NCBI GenBank assembly: GCA_026770025.1
Contig: JAMXDE010000006.1
Coordinates: 1,426,001 to 1,490,000 of the forward strand
Origin: Craspedostauros australis
Lineage: Eukaryota; Bacillariophyta; Bacillariophyceae; Mastogloiales; Achnanthaceae
Direction: 5' to 3'
Length of the DNA: 64,000 nucleotides
Shown here: piece by piece, positions 31,605 to 42,238 of the stretch
How positions within the stretch are numbered: the stretch's first letter is position 1
Layout of the letters: the number at the start of each line of letters is the position of its first letter
The notes under the pieces: model-generated
The model's input: only the letters and a program-made list of their open reading frames with translations
What the model was told of the DNA's origin: nothing
Database searches by the model: none
Translations under genes and position numbers: made by a program

Positions 31605-32801
31605 ATGTCCAAGTTCACAGCAACCACTTCCGCCACCAACGCCGCAGCGTTTGCCAGCATTCTGCTGTTGGCACTCGCCGGGTTGCAAGGCGCCGACGCC
31701 CACGGTCTCATGAACAACCCACCTGCTCGCAACCAGTACTGCGGTGTCATCACCAAGCCACACGAGGTGGACAATGGGGTCGCTGAGTATCCAGAGTGCG
31801 GCACAGCGTTCAACTACTTGGGGCCAGATAAGAAGACGAAGGGCTACGAGTTCATGAGCGTCCTGACCCACGATGTCGGATTGGCGGGCGTCTCCGCACT
31901 TCCCAATCACGTTTGCGGCTTTGACGCGGAGACCTTCCAGTTTGGAGCAACGCCTTGGGATGCTCCCATGAATTGGCCCACCACCACCATCTCACCCGGT
32001 CGTCTCGAGATCGAGTGGGACATCTTCTGGGGCCCACACTTTGATGACACCGAGGAGTTCCGCTACTGGATCACCAAGGAGGACTTCGTGTTTGACGAGA
32101 CGCGCGAGTTGACATGGGATGACTTTGACAGCGACGCATTCTGCGTCCTCTTCTACGATGATGCCAACCCAACCGCCAACCCGGACGTCACGTCGAACAA
32201 GGGCGAAACCTGGTTCCGCACATACTGCGACATCCCCGACCGCCCAGGGCGCCATGTCATCTACGGCGAGTGGGGTCGCAACCAGTTCACCTACGAACGC
32301 TTCCATGGATGCATCGATGTCGTGATCGAGGGAGGAAGCAACCCAACCCCCACGCCGCCATCCCCAACTCAAGCACCAGCACCATCTCCAACTCAAGCAC
32401 CAGTGCCATCTCCGACCGAAGCACCTGTCACCTCCGAAAACGACCCAACCGTCTCGCCAACATTCACACCATCCACATCCCCAGTCTCCCCGCCCACCGC
32501 CCACCAGGCCGGCGATTGCACCGTCACCGTGCGCGACGGCAACAACCAATGGTTCGGTGGATTGGACGTCGGCTTCACGGGAAGCACTGCCGTGCTCAAC
32601 TTCGCAGGCACCGGATTGGACCTTGCCTCCATCCCCAACGATAAGCTCCAGGGTGTGTTCCATAACGTCGTGAAGTCCGGCAGCACCATGGAGATCACCA
32701 ATCCTGGCTGGGTGTCTCTGAACACCCTCGGCTTCATCGGCTTCGGCGGACCCAATGCCGGCCTGGCCAACTTTGTGGCCCCGACCTGCATCACCTTCTA
32801 A
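31605..32801 (+). CDS. AA10 lytic polysaccharide monooxygenase with C-terminal CBM-like domain
   Basis: A single exon of 398 aa; the ATG at 31605 lies in ACACCATGTCC. Residues 1-32 are a signal peptide ending GADA, so the mature protein starts with His33 (HGLMNNPPARNQYC), as copper LPMOs require. The second His-brace ligand is His145 (FWGPHFDD), followed by FRYWITKEDF. The AA10 ending DRPGRHVIYGEWG and ERFHGCIDVVI gives the axial Phe233. AA10 enzymes cut chitin or cellulose oxidatively outside the cell. A Pro/Thr/Ser linker (about 243-305, with repeated PSPTQAP) leads to a beta-rich C-terminal domain with NNQWFGG and a final Cys, resembling a short CBM2. Bacterial-type AA10 in an alga suggests old transfer, but codon use matches neighbours. 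Confidence 0.9.
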   Translation: MSKFTATTSATNAAAFASILLLALAGLQGADAHGLMNNPPARNQYCGVITKPHEVDNGVAEYPECGTAFNYLGPDKKTKGYEFMSVLTHDVGLAGVSALPNHVCGFDAETFQFGATPWDAPMNWPTTTISPGRLEIEWDIFWGPHFDDTEEFRYWITKEDFVFDETRELTWDDFDSDAFCVLFYDDANPTANPDVTSNKGETWFRTYCDIPDRPGRHVIYGEWGRNQFTYERFHGCIDVVIEGGSNPTPTPPSPTQAPAPSPTQAPVPSPTEAPVTSENDPTVSPTFTPSTSPVSPPTAHQAGDCTVTVRDGNNQWFGGLDVGFTGSTAVLNFAGTGLDLASIPNDKLQGVFHNVVKSGSTMEITNPGWVSLNTLGFIGFGGPNAGLANFVAPTCITF

Positions 32802-32847
32802 AATGGATAGGCGCAGCGCAATCCGACTGACTCCGTGTCTCTCTCTC

Positions 32848-32885
<38 letters not shown>

Positions 32886-33675
32886 CGAAGCATGCGCAAC
32901 AACACAAACCTACATACGCACAGAAAGATACAATTAGAGACGCACAATGGCACAACGGCGGCGGATCATGCACACAGACAGAAAAAGAAACTACATACGT
33001 ACTATATACTATTGCACGAGTATAACACTATCATGCGATAACACACAAATAAAAAGAAACAAATTGCACCATGTCGTTCTGCACACTTGGTAAGGTACAT
33101 GTACGTACGGGTGTTCCTTCACTTTGCTCTATCTTCGAATGGATACCATGGATCAGACAAGGTGATCAAATGGTTCGGAATGCAATACCGACGCACGCCA
33201 GACGGAGGAATGTTGATGGAAGGAGATTCGGCACTCCTGAAGACTTGTTTCTCCCTTTCGCGCGTCGAACTGCCGCTCCAACCACCGTGACACATCGCCA
33301 ACCAACAACACCGATGATGCAACTCGTGACTGCATTGCGCGAATTTCTCACCCGTCTCCGCCAAATCCTCTCCGGCTGTTCTGTTCTTTCGTCATTCGTT
33401 GCATAGTACCTTGACAAGAAACACGTTGTTGCGCGCAAAATGAGCAGAGCCCAAGTGCAACACATGCAGAGGCAAAGGACACAAGAAAGCCAGTTCAAAG
33501 TTTGTCGCTGCAGACGACGATTGTTGCAGTCGTAATCGCAACCACAATCGCAACCGTCACATTTGGGTGTCGAGGAGCAGAGTACTCCGCCTCCAATTAG
33601 CGCAGTTCCGTCGACAGTTCACCTCAGGGTTGTGCATTCTCAAAGGAGGAGAACCGGATTGCGAGGATCGCCAAC
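32802..33675. other. Intergenic gap
   Basis: 3' flank of the AA10 gene with a CT/GA palindrome, then an AATAAAAAG near 33047. A short coding-like frame near 33140-33290 (GSDKVIKWFGMQYRRTPDGG) has no support as a gene. Confidence 0.45.
32838..32885. repeat. (TC)n-(AG)n palindromic microsatellite
   Basis: A short TC run passes directly into a long AG run (TCTCTCTCTCTAGAGAGAGA core), so its left part can fold back on the right. It lies about 35 bases after the AA10 stop codon, within the likely 3' UTR. Confidence 0.9.
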
Positions 33676-36600
33676 ATGCCAGGTTCCAACCCCAACGGAC
33701 ATGATGAGGAGACGACGCCTCTCGTGAAGGAAGCATCGACGACGGCAACGGCCGCAGATGCGAAGGAGACGATCGGAGGCACGACGCCCGTGCTGAACGG
33801 ATTCAAGGTGTACAAGGCCATGTCCAAGTGCTGCGGCTGCAAGAGCACGCCCAGCACCAGCGACAGCGGCAGTTCGACCATCGAGGAAGATGCCTGGAGC
33901 TACTTTGAGAAGATCCGGCTGCCGCGCCGCGTCCCGGTGTCCACGACGGCCGATGGCAAGGTCCGCTACCGCAAGGCAGATCCTGGCACGCCGGGATCCG
34001 TGCTGTACCCGGCATGGACCACCAAGATCGAGGATCTGTCCGACTTTGGCACGGGCATCGCCGTCTACTTCATGACGCTGCGGGCCACGGCGATCATGTG
34101 CTTCATCGCAGGTCTCATGTACATTCCCAGCCTGGTGTACTACGGATCTGACGAGTACGGTGCGTCGGATGGCAGCTACGCCGACAATTTCCTGCTGCAG
34201 TCCTCCATGCTTTGCCCTGCGGCGGAATGGGTGCCTTGCCCCACCTGCACACCGGAGGAATGGTTCGACAACATGGATCGCATCGCCACCATCGTCAGCA
34301 GGGACGAGGATGGCACGGTCACGGGATCCTCCGCGCTCTACTTCGTGCTGCAGACCACCTGCGCGCCGTTGCGATGGCAGGAGGGTGCCAACCACCTCCT
34401 CGTCGTCGTCTTCCTCTTCCTGGGATTGCTGTGGCTGGGACATTACCAAAAGAACATGGAGCTCAAGGCGGATGAGGACATCCTCTCGGCCTCCGATTAC
34501 AGCATCCAGATTGACAACCCGCCGCAGATGTCGGAGCAGACAGGACCGTTGACCTACGACCCCAAGGATCCCAAGGTCTGGAGGGACTTCTTCCAGCAGT
34601 TCGGGCATGTGGTCTACATCACCATCGCGCTCAACAATCACGACCTGTGTCTGGCGCTGGCCAAGCGTCGTTCCCTGCTGCAGAAGCTGGGGTACAGCAA
34701 CCCGCATGCGAACGACGGCATCGCAGCGGACGGGGACGAATCCGCGGTCTATGTTGGAGCAGGCTCTGGCGGACGCGCCAAGTTCGTGCTGCCATCAGCG
34801 GATTCCCGCACGGCCCGCAAGCACCCCGAGGCGTACAAGCAGCTCGTGGAGCTCACGGAGGAATGCAAGGTCCTGGTGCAGAAGTCCTACGAGATCTCAG
34901 CAGTCTTTGTCACGTTCGATAAGGAGAGTGCCCAACGCGCTGCGCTCAAGGCACTCCTCGTGGGGCAGGTCTACGTCAACTCCAACGACACCTCCGTGTT
35001 GGCACCGGAGCACGTCTTCCAAGAGTCCATGGTGCTGGATGTCATGGAGGCGAACGAACCATCCGCCATTCGCTGGCAGGATCTCGATGAAACCATGCTC
35101 ATCAAGTTGAAGGAGCGCTCCCTTAGCTTCATTCTCACGGTCATGATCATCGGCGCCGGCTTTTGGTTTGTGGAATTGTCGTTCGAGTACTCCGTCCAGA
35201 GGGCCGCCATCGTCATCACCCTCCTCAACATCATCGTACCGCACATCTTCAAGGCCGTCAACATGCTGGAGAGTCATCAGACCGAGGGCAGCTACCAGGC
35301 CAGTCTCTACACCAAGATCTGCGTCTTCCGTTGGATCAACACCGCCATCGTCACGCTCCTCATCAAGCCCAGCACCGCCACGCTCACCAACTCCACGCAG
35401 GGACTCATCACGGCCATCTACACCATCCTCAAGGCCGAGCTCATGATCGCGCCCATCGTGCACGTTCTGGATATCGGTCACAACATCCGAAGGCACCTTG
35501 TGTCGCGTCTCGTCGGCAAGTCCGCAGCGAACCCGGATTCCCTCACTCATTCCTCCATGATCTACATGCACTTCACGGGATCCAAGCAGAACCTGGGCGA
35601 AAAGTACACCAACCTCACCAAGACCCTCTTCATCGCCTTCCTGTACTCCGTGATCTTCCCCGCCGGTTACTTCCTTGCCGCCGCCGCCCTCTACATGACC
35701 TACGTCACGGACAAGTTCCTCCTCGTGCGATCGTGGGGACCCATGGCAGAGGTGAGCGACCAGGTGGCCCACATCAGCCGGCGCTTCTTCCTGCCGCTCT
35801 GCCTGGTCACGCTGTGCCTCACGTCGCAGTTCTTCTGGTCGTCGTATCCATTCGATGATGTGTGCGATGCCGACGCCATCGTATCCGCGCCCGGCACGCC
35901 AGGATACCCCAACGGCAGCGCCTCCGGATACCTCGGTACACACGATGTCTTGCCATTGAGCGTCTACAACGCAGGCACGGAAGGTCTTTACAATGAAAAT
36001 GATTTCACCCAGATCACTGTTGAGCAGGGCACCGAACTGAAGCAATTCTGCGATCAGGATTACCTGCACCACATGACGGAATTCTTGGACACCTTCCGTT
36101 CCGGAGACGGCAAACACGAAGATGATTGGATGTCGCGCAGTCAACTGATCTTCGCGCATATCTTTGGATTGTCGAGCGTCGTCGTCTTCTTCGGCTTCAT
36201 CATTTGGCGCGCCTCGCTGGATGTTCGCCCATGGATGAACGAGTTGTTGTATGGTGGATTCGTAAGTACTCCATTCGATTGCGAGCAATGCTGTTTCCTC
36301 TCTGTTTGGTGTGATGACGATGATGATGCTTCGAACGGATTGAACCACCCATGTATTATGGTATGCCAGAATGCATCCGCCAAGGCAACTCATACCTCAC
36401 CTCTGCTTGTCTTCAACTTGATTATTTTTCTCTCGCCGCGTTGCGCAGTCCACGGACGAAGTAGATTCCGGCGAAAGTTACTGCGATCAGACCAAGATCA
36501 GTGCCTACGTCCCCAGCATCGTCAGCAAGGAGTTTCTGTACCCGTTGTTGGCCTGCGACGTGCGTGACATGGACACCAAGCACATTGGCTGGGTCGATCC

Positions 36601-36763
36601 ATTCCGCAGCCATGACTTCTACAACATGGCGCACGATGTCGACGCGCTGAGGTCGGCAGCTGCCAGCGAACAATCTGGAAGCGATGTGACGACAGCCGAA
36701 GACACGGAACCCGTGCTGAGCGTCATCAGTTACTTTCCCAGCAACACGAAGAAGACGACCTAG
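33676..36763 (+). CDS. Anoctamin/OSCA (TMEM63)-superfamily membrane protein (two exons)
   Basis: Exon 1 33676-36261 (ends GGATTC|GTAAGT) and exon 2 36449-36763 join in phase 0 into 966 aa. A hydrophilic N-terminus precedes TM1 (YFMTLRATAIMCFIAGLMYI) and TM2 (LLVVVFLFLGLLWLGHYQ). A large cytosolic loop follows with RRM-like strands (HVVYITIALNN and ISAVFVTFD), as in OSCA/CSC1. After LSFILTVMIIGAGFWFVEL comes IIVPHIFKAVNMLESH and YQASLYTKICVFRWINT, close to the ENHRT...SLTLKLFLFQFVN pattern of anoctamins. Further helices follow, and a luminal segment with several Cys residues lies before the last helix. Known roles are mechanosensitive Ca2+ channels (OSCA) or lipid scramblases/Cl- channels (anoctamins). 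Which applies cannot be read from sequence alone. Confidence 0.75.
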
Positions 36764-37123
36764 GCGGATGGACATGGTCGTTGAGAGGAGTGGTGATTGC
36801 TGTCTTCAAAACGATGGCATTTCATTCATGATGAATGATTGATTGACCAATTGCATTCGACTCTCACCAGCCACATACCATACCTGTACATGCACAGAAA
36901 TGCATGGAACCAGATGAAAACAGAGACGACCTGGGCATGAATACATCGCCAAGGGAAGGAGCGTACAGTATTGGACTTGCGCCAACGACACTGTGTCGGT
37001 GGCATTCATGTTAAAGTTGCTTACTCACAGCCATAGGGCTTCATGTTATTTCAAAACAGCGGTTTAGAGTATGAGTATTAGTGGTCTCTGTTTGTGACAC
37101 TTCTTGGAATGGCCTACAACTGT
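36764..37123. other. Convergent 3' gap
   Basis: Between the anoctamin/OSCA gene and the Asp-rich gene. No feature seen. Confidence 0.5.
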
Positions 37124-38401
37124 TTAGAAATCGTCGTCGTCATCATCCCAATCAGTGTCATCACCATTGTCTCCCCATCCGTCATCATCATCATCGCCAA
37201 CTTCGGTATCATCGCCGTGATCAAAATCATCATCAAAGTCGTCATCATCGTCCAAATCATCATCATTCAATCGCACGCGACGCCTCGCGACGAAGGTCCC
37301 GATCTGCTTGCCAAACTCCGGCCGTCCTCTTCGCGTTGGCTTGAGCTCGTAGATCTTGCCGACCAGCTTCAACACCGATCGGTCCGCCATCTTGCGTTCC
37401 CACGTGCCCTTGTACCCATACATCCGCGCCTTGTTTTCGCCGATCAAGAAGGCACGTGCTGTGAATTGCATCTTGCGATATCCCAATTTGGTGACGTAAA
37501 AGCGGTAAGGTTGGATCAAGGTCTTTGTGTGGTCCTGGATGGATTTGATCTTGACGACGCGATGTTTGGACTCGAATTCGATGGTTGCTACGGATGCGAT
37601 GGTACGGCCATCGTCGTCGTCCTTGCCGTTGCGTCGTGGGCGACGGCCTTGCGATTGAGACGGCAAAGTGATTTGCTGATCCAAACGCCACAATCCATCC
37701 ACTTCGGCGGGATCCACATGCTTGGGACGCAGCACGCTGTAGGCTAATTTTCCAGATCCAGCCAACGTCTTCCAAGCTGCATCTGACGTGACCTTGACGG
37801 ACTGCTTTGCCATTCGCGTCGTCCAGTGGCTCTTCGGTTTGGATGGTCGCCGTCCCCGCTGCCGTTGCTGCGATTGTCTCGGAGGCCCAGTGAGGCGATG
37901 GTCGTACGTATTCTTTGGACCTGTGTAACTCGGCGGATCTCTTCGCTTTTTTGGAGAGTAATCATCATCCTCGTCGTAGGCGTATTCCAAATCGTCTTCA
38001 TCTTCCGCTTCGTCGTACTCGTCACCATCTTCGAAATCACCATCTTCTTCTTCGTCTTCTTCAAAATCGTAGTCGTCATGGGGATCGTCAGCGACGACGC
38101 TGCCCCAAGAGGCATCGTCACTTTTCCCACCACCGCGTATCCTCAGGAATGCTGGGGACAACATCGCATGAGCAACGAAGGATGGTTTGTTACCGACATC
38201 ATTCCGATGAAGACTTTGCAGATGCTGAAACCTGCTGGGCTGGATGCTTGCTGGCTGTCGACAAGAGCGATGCTGTCTCGTTGTGGGAGAAATGCTTGCC
38301 CATGATGTTGATTGCAACAACACCAGCAGCAACGAAGCAAAGGCGAGCGATCTCCGTCCTGATCTGTGCGTCCGTGGATTCGTCGTGGAGAGCACCATCA
38401 T
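37124..38401 (-). CDS. Secreted or organellar Asp/Glu-rich protein with a unique beta domain
   Basis: 425 aa in one exon. I chose the ATG at 38401 because it precedes a signal peptide (RRSLAFASLLLVLLQSTSWA); the longer frame to 38623 would bury it. Residues 85-150 are very acidic (FEEDEEEDGDFEDGDEYDEA). Residues 215-380 look folded and beta-rich: HVDPAEVDGLWRLDQQITLP, VVKIKSIQDHTKTLIQPYRF, GYRKMQFTARAFLIGENKAR and KIYELKPTRRGRPEFGKQIG. The C-terminal 45 residues are almost only Asp with Phe, Gly and Trp. There is an FLRIRGGG element after the signal. No known family. Acidic tails can bind Ca2+ or basic partners; this is speculation. Confidence 0.7.
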   Translation of the reverse strand: MMVLSTTNPRTHRSGRRSLAFASLLLVLLQSTSWASISPTTRQHRSCRQPASIQPSRFQHLQSLHRNDVGNKPSFVAHAMLSPAFLRIRGGGKSDDASWGSVVADDPHDDYDFEEDEEEDGDFEDGDEYDEAEDEDDLEYAYDEDDDYSPKKRRDPPSYTGPKNTYDHRLTGPPRQSQQRQRGRRPSKPKSHWTTRMAKQSVKVTSDAAWKTLAGSGKLAYSVLRPKHVDPAEVDGLWRLDQQITLPSQSQGRRPRRNGKDDDDGRTIASVATIEFESKHRVVKIKSIQDHTKTLIQPYRFYVTKLGYRKMQFTARAFLIGENKARMYGYKGTWERKMADRSVLKLVGKIYELKPTRRGRPEFGKQIGTFVARRRVRLNDDDLDDDDDFDDDFDHGDDTEVGDDDDDGWGDNGDDTDWDDDDDDF

Positions 38402-39069
38402 GGTCTCTGAAATGATCGCTGTGGTGGTCGGTGAGGTGCAATGGTGGCTCTTGTGGCGACAGGGTGTGATGGTGTGGATCGTCACCTTGTTGGGTTGGTG
38501 GCACTTGTGGCAACGATTGGTGGGTGGGTGATAGGGGACGTTTGGGTGTGCCTTGTTGATGCGTTCAGGGAGATTCCTCCGTTTCGGCAACACAAAATGA
38601 GAACCCCAATCGTGATGTCTCATGACACGTGTCAAGGCAACTGCGTTTCAGGGCCCCACAACTACAGTATATCAAAATAGGGTGAGTACTATGTAACAAT
38701 GTATAGATACTTCCGAGCCTTACAAGATGGTACTGAAGAGAATGCCAACGAATCAGTCATGGTAAGAGGAATTGTCCACGACTAAAAGACACAAGCAAAC
38801 GGGACGAGGAAACACGAAGGCTTTCTGATGTCTCTCTCGTGTTGTCACGCTGAAGTGCCGCGGAGGGGTCATGGAAGAGCGAAAGATGTCGCGCACGACA
38901 GGCAGCCAAACCAAAACAAGCAAAACAAGCGACACTGGCAGCAGAGAGCAACACACCTCGACCCAAGACAGCAAGAAAGCAAGACAAGAAGAGCAAGACA
39001 CAAACAACACTCCATCATACGAGCACTCCACACAACCAGCTACACTGATCAACTGTTCGAATTGAAACC
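38402..39069. other. Divergent promoter region
   Basis: Between the Asp-rich gene and the E2 gene. No gene visible. Confidence 0.5.
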
Positions 39070-40281
39070 ATGGCGTCGAGACGACTGATGAAGGTACGAG
39101 AATGCAAGGGTGTGTGACATGGCATCGCGTCCGTGGATGTTGTTGGTTCTGGTGCGCGCGTTTGGCGGCAACCCCCACTGCGGAGATCCTGCTCTTCCTG
39201 TTGGGTCGTCATCTTGGTCGCCGGCGGGAAATTCTTTCGGGTTCCTCGTGGTGCGGCGATGGGCGTTGTGGCGGGGAGTACGCAGCCATGCTCATATCAT
39301 CGTGCTGTGTTGCGTTGTGTTGCGTCCTCAGCGTTGTATGCGACGTTGCATCCAACAGATTCTTGCCGGAGTCTCACCATCACCATGATCATCATCCTTT
39401 TCCCTGCTGTGCTTGCAAATGTGTATGCATCTTGGTGATCCACCCGCACGCTGCTCATGGCGCGAATCCAACATGGTTCCTTCGCTTTCGGGTTGGTTCG
39501 ACTCGGTGATGTCTCGATCTGCGTCCGTGGTGGCGCACGAATCCGATGATCGTCCACATCCTCGTTCACATCGTTGTCCACATGGTCATCCAAACGACCG
39601 ACGATCCCATTGACTCTTGTGCGTACATACGTGGATGCGTGGATGGTCCAAACGTCCCATCGGTCGATTGCTTGATCGATTGCTTGATCGATGGTTCCTG
39701 TTCTTCCTGCTTCCGTCATGCGGCATCGCGAACCGTTGCGTTTCCCGCTCCACGCGCCATCCCGCCACTTTCATGGACATTCGACGCGACGCGATCTGAT
39801 ACGATGCGACGTTGCTGTGTTCCGCTTGCAATCTCCGTCATCGAACCTGCCGCAACAGGAACGATCCAAACTGGAGGCCGCCCCGTTGGAATTCTGCCCA
39901 GTGATCTCGCTGTCTGGCGACGATCTGTTTCAGTGGGAATGCCACGTGCTTGGACCCGTCGAATCTCCATACGCTGGAGGCACCTTCGTTCTGAAGCTCG
40001 AATTCCCGGCTCAGTATCCATTCAAAGCACCTACCATCAGATTCGCCACCAAGGTGTACCATCCATCCGTCAACCTGCAGTCGGGGGAGGTCTGCGCGGC
40101 CATCGTGGGGACGTGGAGCCCGACCCTGGATGCCAAGCATTGCCTGCAGGTGGTGTACTCCATGCTGCAATCGCCAGACTCCGACCATCCGTTGGAGGAT
40201 GACATCGCTCAGCAGATCCAGACGGATCCGAAAGCATTCGAAAAGATGGCGAAGAAGTACACAAAGGATTTCGCCAAGTAA
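39070..40281 (+). CDS. Ubiquitin-conjugating enzyme E2, UBE2L3-like (two exons)
   Basis: The tiny exon 1 39070-39093 encodes MASRRLMK and ends AAG|GTACGA. After an intron of 765 bases exon 2 39859-40281 starts at CGCAACAG|GAACG in phase 0. Total 148 aa, the usual E2 length. The N-terminal helix matches UBE2L3 (ASRRLMKE). The fold is clear: FQWECHVLGPVESPYAGGTF, LEFPAQYPFKAPTIRFATKV and YHPSVNLQSGEVCAAIVG, with the catalytic Cys in GEVC. The canonical HPN is HPS here, so the Asn that stabilises the oxyanion is replaced by Ser. UBE2L3 itself is HPN, so this is a real difference. The end DHPLEDDIAQQIQTDPKAFE and YTKDFAK is standard. Role: passing ubiquitin, or a ubiquitin-like protein, to E3 ligases. 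Confidence 0.9.
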
Positions 40282-41002
40282 AGCCCCGTCGCTCAATCAA
40301 TGTTCGTTGGATTTGATGGCACGATTCAATTCAATCGCAGAGAGGAGCAGAGAGTATGCACATTGGCACTACTATCTGTCCAACAGTTCGATGAGATGGC
40401 AGGCGGTGATTGTTTTGCTTCGAATGGCACGAACAAGCGGAGTCTGTCTCATTACCAGATTGGAATGAGTCAATGGACGAACAGCTGGGTCTATCCGTAC
40501 TCATAGGTATGTTGATAAGTCAACGACCACGCCCTCACTGATTCGCGCCGGGAACACAACGTGCGAGTCCAGCATCCTCAGTCGCAGTTTCATCAAGTCA
40601 AAAGCGAATCACATCGCATCGATCGATGACACCCGTGGCATGTACAGTCTATGGTAGAGTAGAAAGCAACGCAACAGACGGATAGAAGTAACGACGCATT
40701 TTACCATAAAGTAGATCTTCCAAGAAGGGGGAGAGAGAACGAGTTGATCGGCGCTGACACTGAGGCTGTGTCCAGGTCGTACGTTGACGGCGCCGTGTCC
40801 GCACTGTGGATTCCACAATCGTACGCGAATAGCATCGCACAAGCATCACGTCATGACTTTGCGAGAGGTTATTGCAGCCACTGCTGCTGCTTCTTCTCCT
40901 CCTGCAACGCTGGACGAGCTATGCAATGGTATTGAAACAGAATGCTTCGCCAGTCCTCCCCCAGCACTCCACCATGCACAGCTCGCTCTCATGAATACTC
41001 TC
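40282..41002. other. Convergent 3' gap
   Basis: Between the E2 and the plastid NifU-fold gene. I see no gene. Confidence 0.5.
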
Positions 41003-41641
41003 CTAAGCCACGTTGTTGGCTTCATCCGTCAGCTGCCACGCATCCTCGATATCCACGTCGATGATCTCCGGAATGCGCTGCACCAAGTACGACGTCACGC
41101 GATCCAAAACCGTCTCGCGCTGATGCCAGAATCGGCCCTTCAACCGCAAGATGACGATGGGACCGTCCATCTCGACAAAGTCGACGCCGCCCGTGATGCC
41201 GACGCCGCGATTCTCGGCCGTGTAGCCGAACAACGTTCCGATCTCCTCGCGGCAGGCGCTCAGCACGCCCTTGACCGTGTCCTCGTCCAGCGGTAGCTGA
41301 CTACCGGCCGGCACCCAGATGGCCTCGGCGTCGTTGATGATCTCCGGTGGTTCCAGCGACGCGCCGACGCGGGCCTTGTCCTCCTGCGTGTCCTCCTCCT
41401 TGGCATAGTCGGTGGAGTCGATGGACTCCAGGTCGTCCTCGTCCTCCAAGTAATCAAAGTTGGACCAGTCGCTCAATCGCAAGGTCGTCGTTGTCGCCAT
41501 GCTGCCAGCACATGTAGCGCTGCTGCGCGAAGCTGATCGCTGAGCGGCCAACGTCGTTGCGGACGGCATCCACGCGTTGGCGCTGTCCAGCATGGCGCAG
41601 CTTGCGATCAGCAGCATCGATGGGATGGATCTGGCGGGCAT
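41003..41641 (-). CDS. Plastid NifU-C-like domain protein without the CxxC
   Basis: 212 aa, single exon. Residues 1-23, MPARSIPSMLLIASCAMLD plus SANA, form a signal peptide with a plastid-type ANA|W site, since Trp is an allowed +1 residue. A transit-like Ser/Thr/Ala/Arg stretch and an acidic linker (LEDEDDLESIDSTD) follow. The C-terminal 90 residues follow the NifU-C fold: VKGVLSACREEIGTLFGYTA, GGVDFVEMDGPIVILRLKG and YLVQRIPEIIDVDIED. At the place of the Fe-S CxxC there is GRFWHQRET, so no cluster binding is expected. It may be an assembly factor of the kind found in chloroplasts, but I cannot name it. Confidence 0.7.
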   Translation of the reverse strand: MPARSIPSMLLIASCAMLDSANAWMPSATTLAAQRSASRSSATCAGSMATTTTLRLSDWSNFDYLEDEDDLESIDSTDYAKEEDTQEDKARVGASLEPPEIINDAEAIWVPAGSQLPLDEDTVKGVLSACREEIGTLFGYTAENRGVGITGGVDFVEMDGPIVILRLKGRFWHQRETVLDRVTSYLVQRIPEIIDVDIEDAWQLTDEANNVA

Positions 41642-42238
41642 GGTGATGGATATTATGCGATAGAATATTATGTAATGTAATACGTATGATGTGAGAGCAG
41701 CTCAGTCGAGTGATTGATCGATCGATTGACTTGGTGGTTGATGTGCACTTTGACAGTTGAGGTGGTTGTGTTGTGACTTCAACTTCGAACAGCTGCGTGG
41801 TGGGTTGTGGATCCATCGAAGGACGTCATCATCACGAAATGGAAAGATCTGCGTGACGTTTGTGACGCGATTTGGTTCTTCGGCGACACAGACGCTCTAC
41901 CCTTCTCACGCTACGAATCATCGCAATCGGCAGACATGGCTTCGTGTGACCTTGTCGTGTCGCACAAGATCTCGCCGCAGAGTGTTAACCAATACTCTAC
42001 TCTGTGTAGGTAGCGATTATATGACATGAACTACTGATGCAAGCTTATTGCTAGCATTCCCAAATTCTTACTCTTCAACTGTCTGCCCGGAAATCGTTTC
42101 CGATGCATCAGCACTCTGCAGAGTGCGATTGTGCCAGAGCACCAACCAATGTGAACCTTCCCCCATCGTGCGTCTTGTGTGATGTCCTCCGCCACCGATT
42201 TCCACAATACGCCCGGCTTGACATCACTGCGTTGCTCT
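41642..42238. other. Intergenic gap
   Basis: 5' flank of the NifU-fold gene and 3' flank of the GPCR gene. Nothing recognised. Confidence 0.5.

Noticed and set aside
34897..36393. Minus-strand frame of 498 codons across the anoctamin/OSCA gene
   Set aside because: Shadow of a strongly codon-biased gene on the plus strand; His/Val/Glu-rich without domain.
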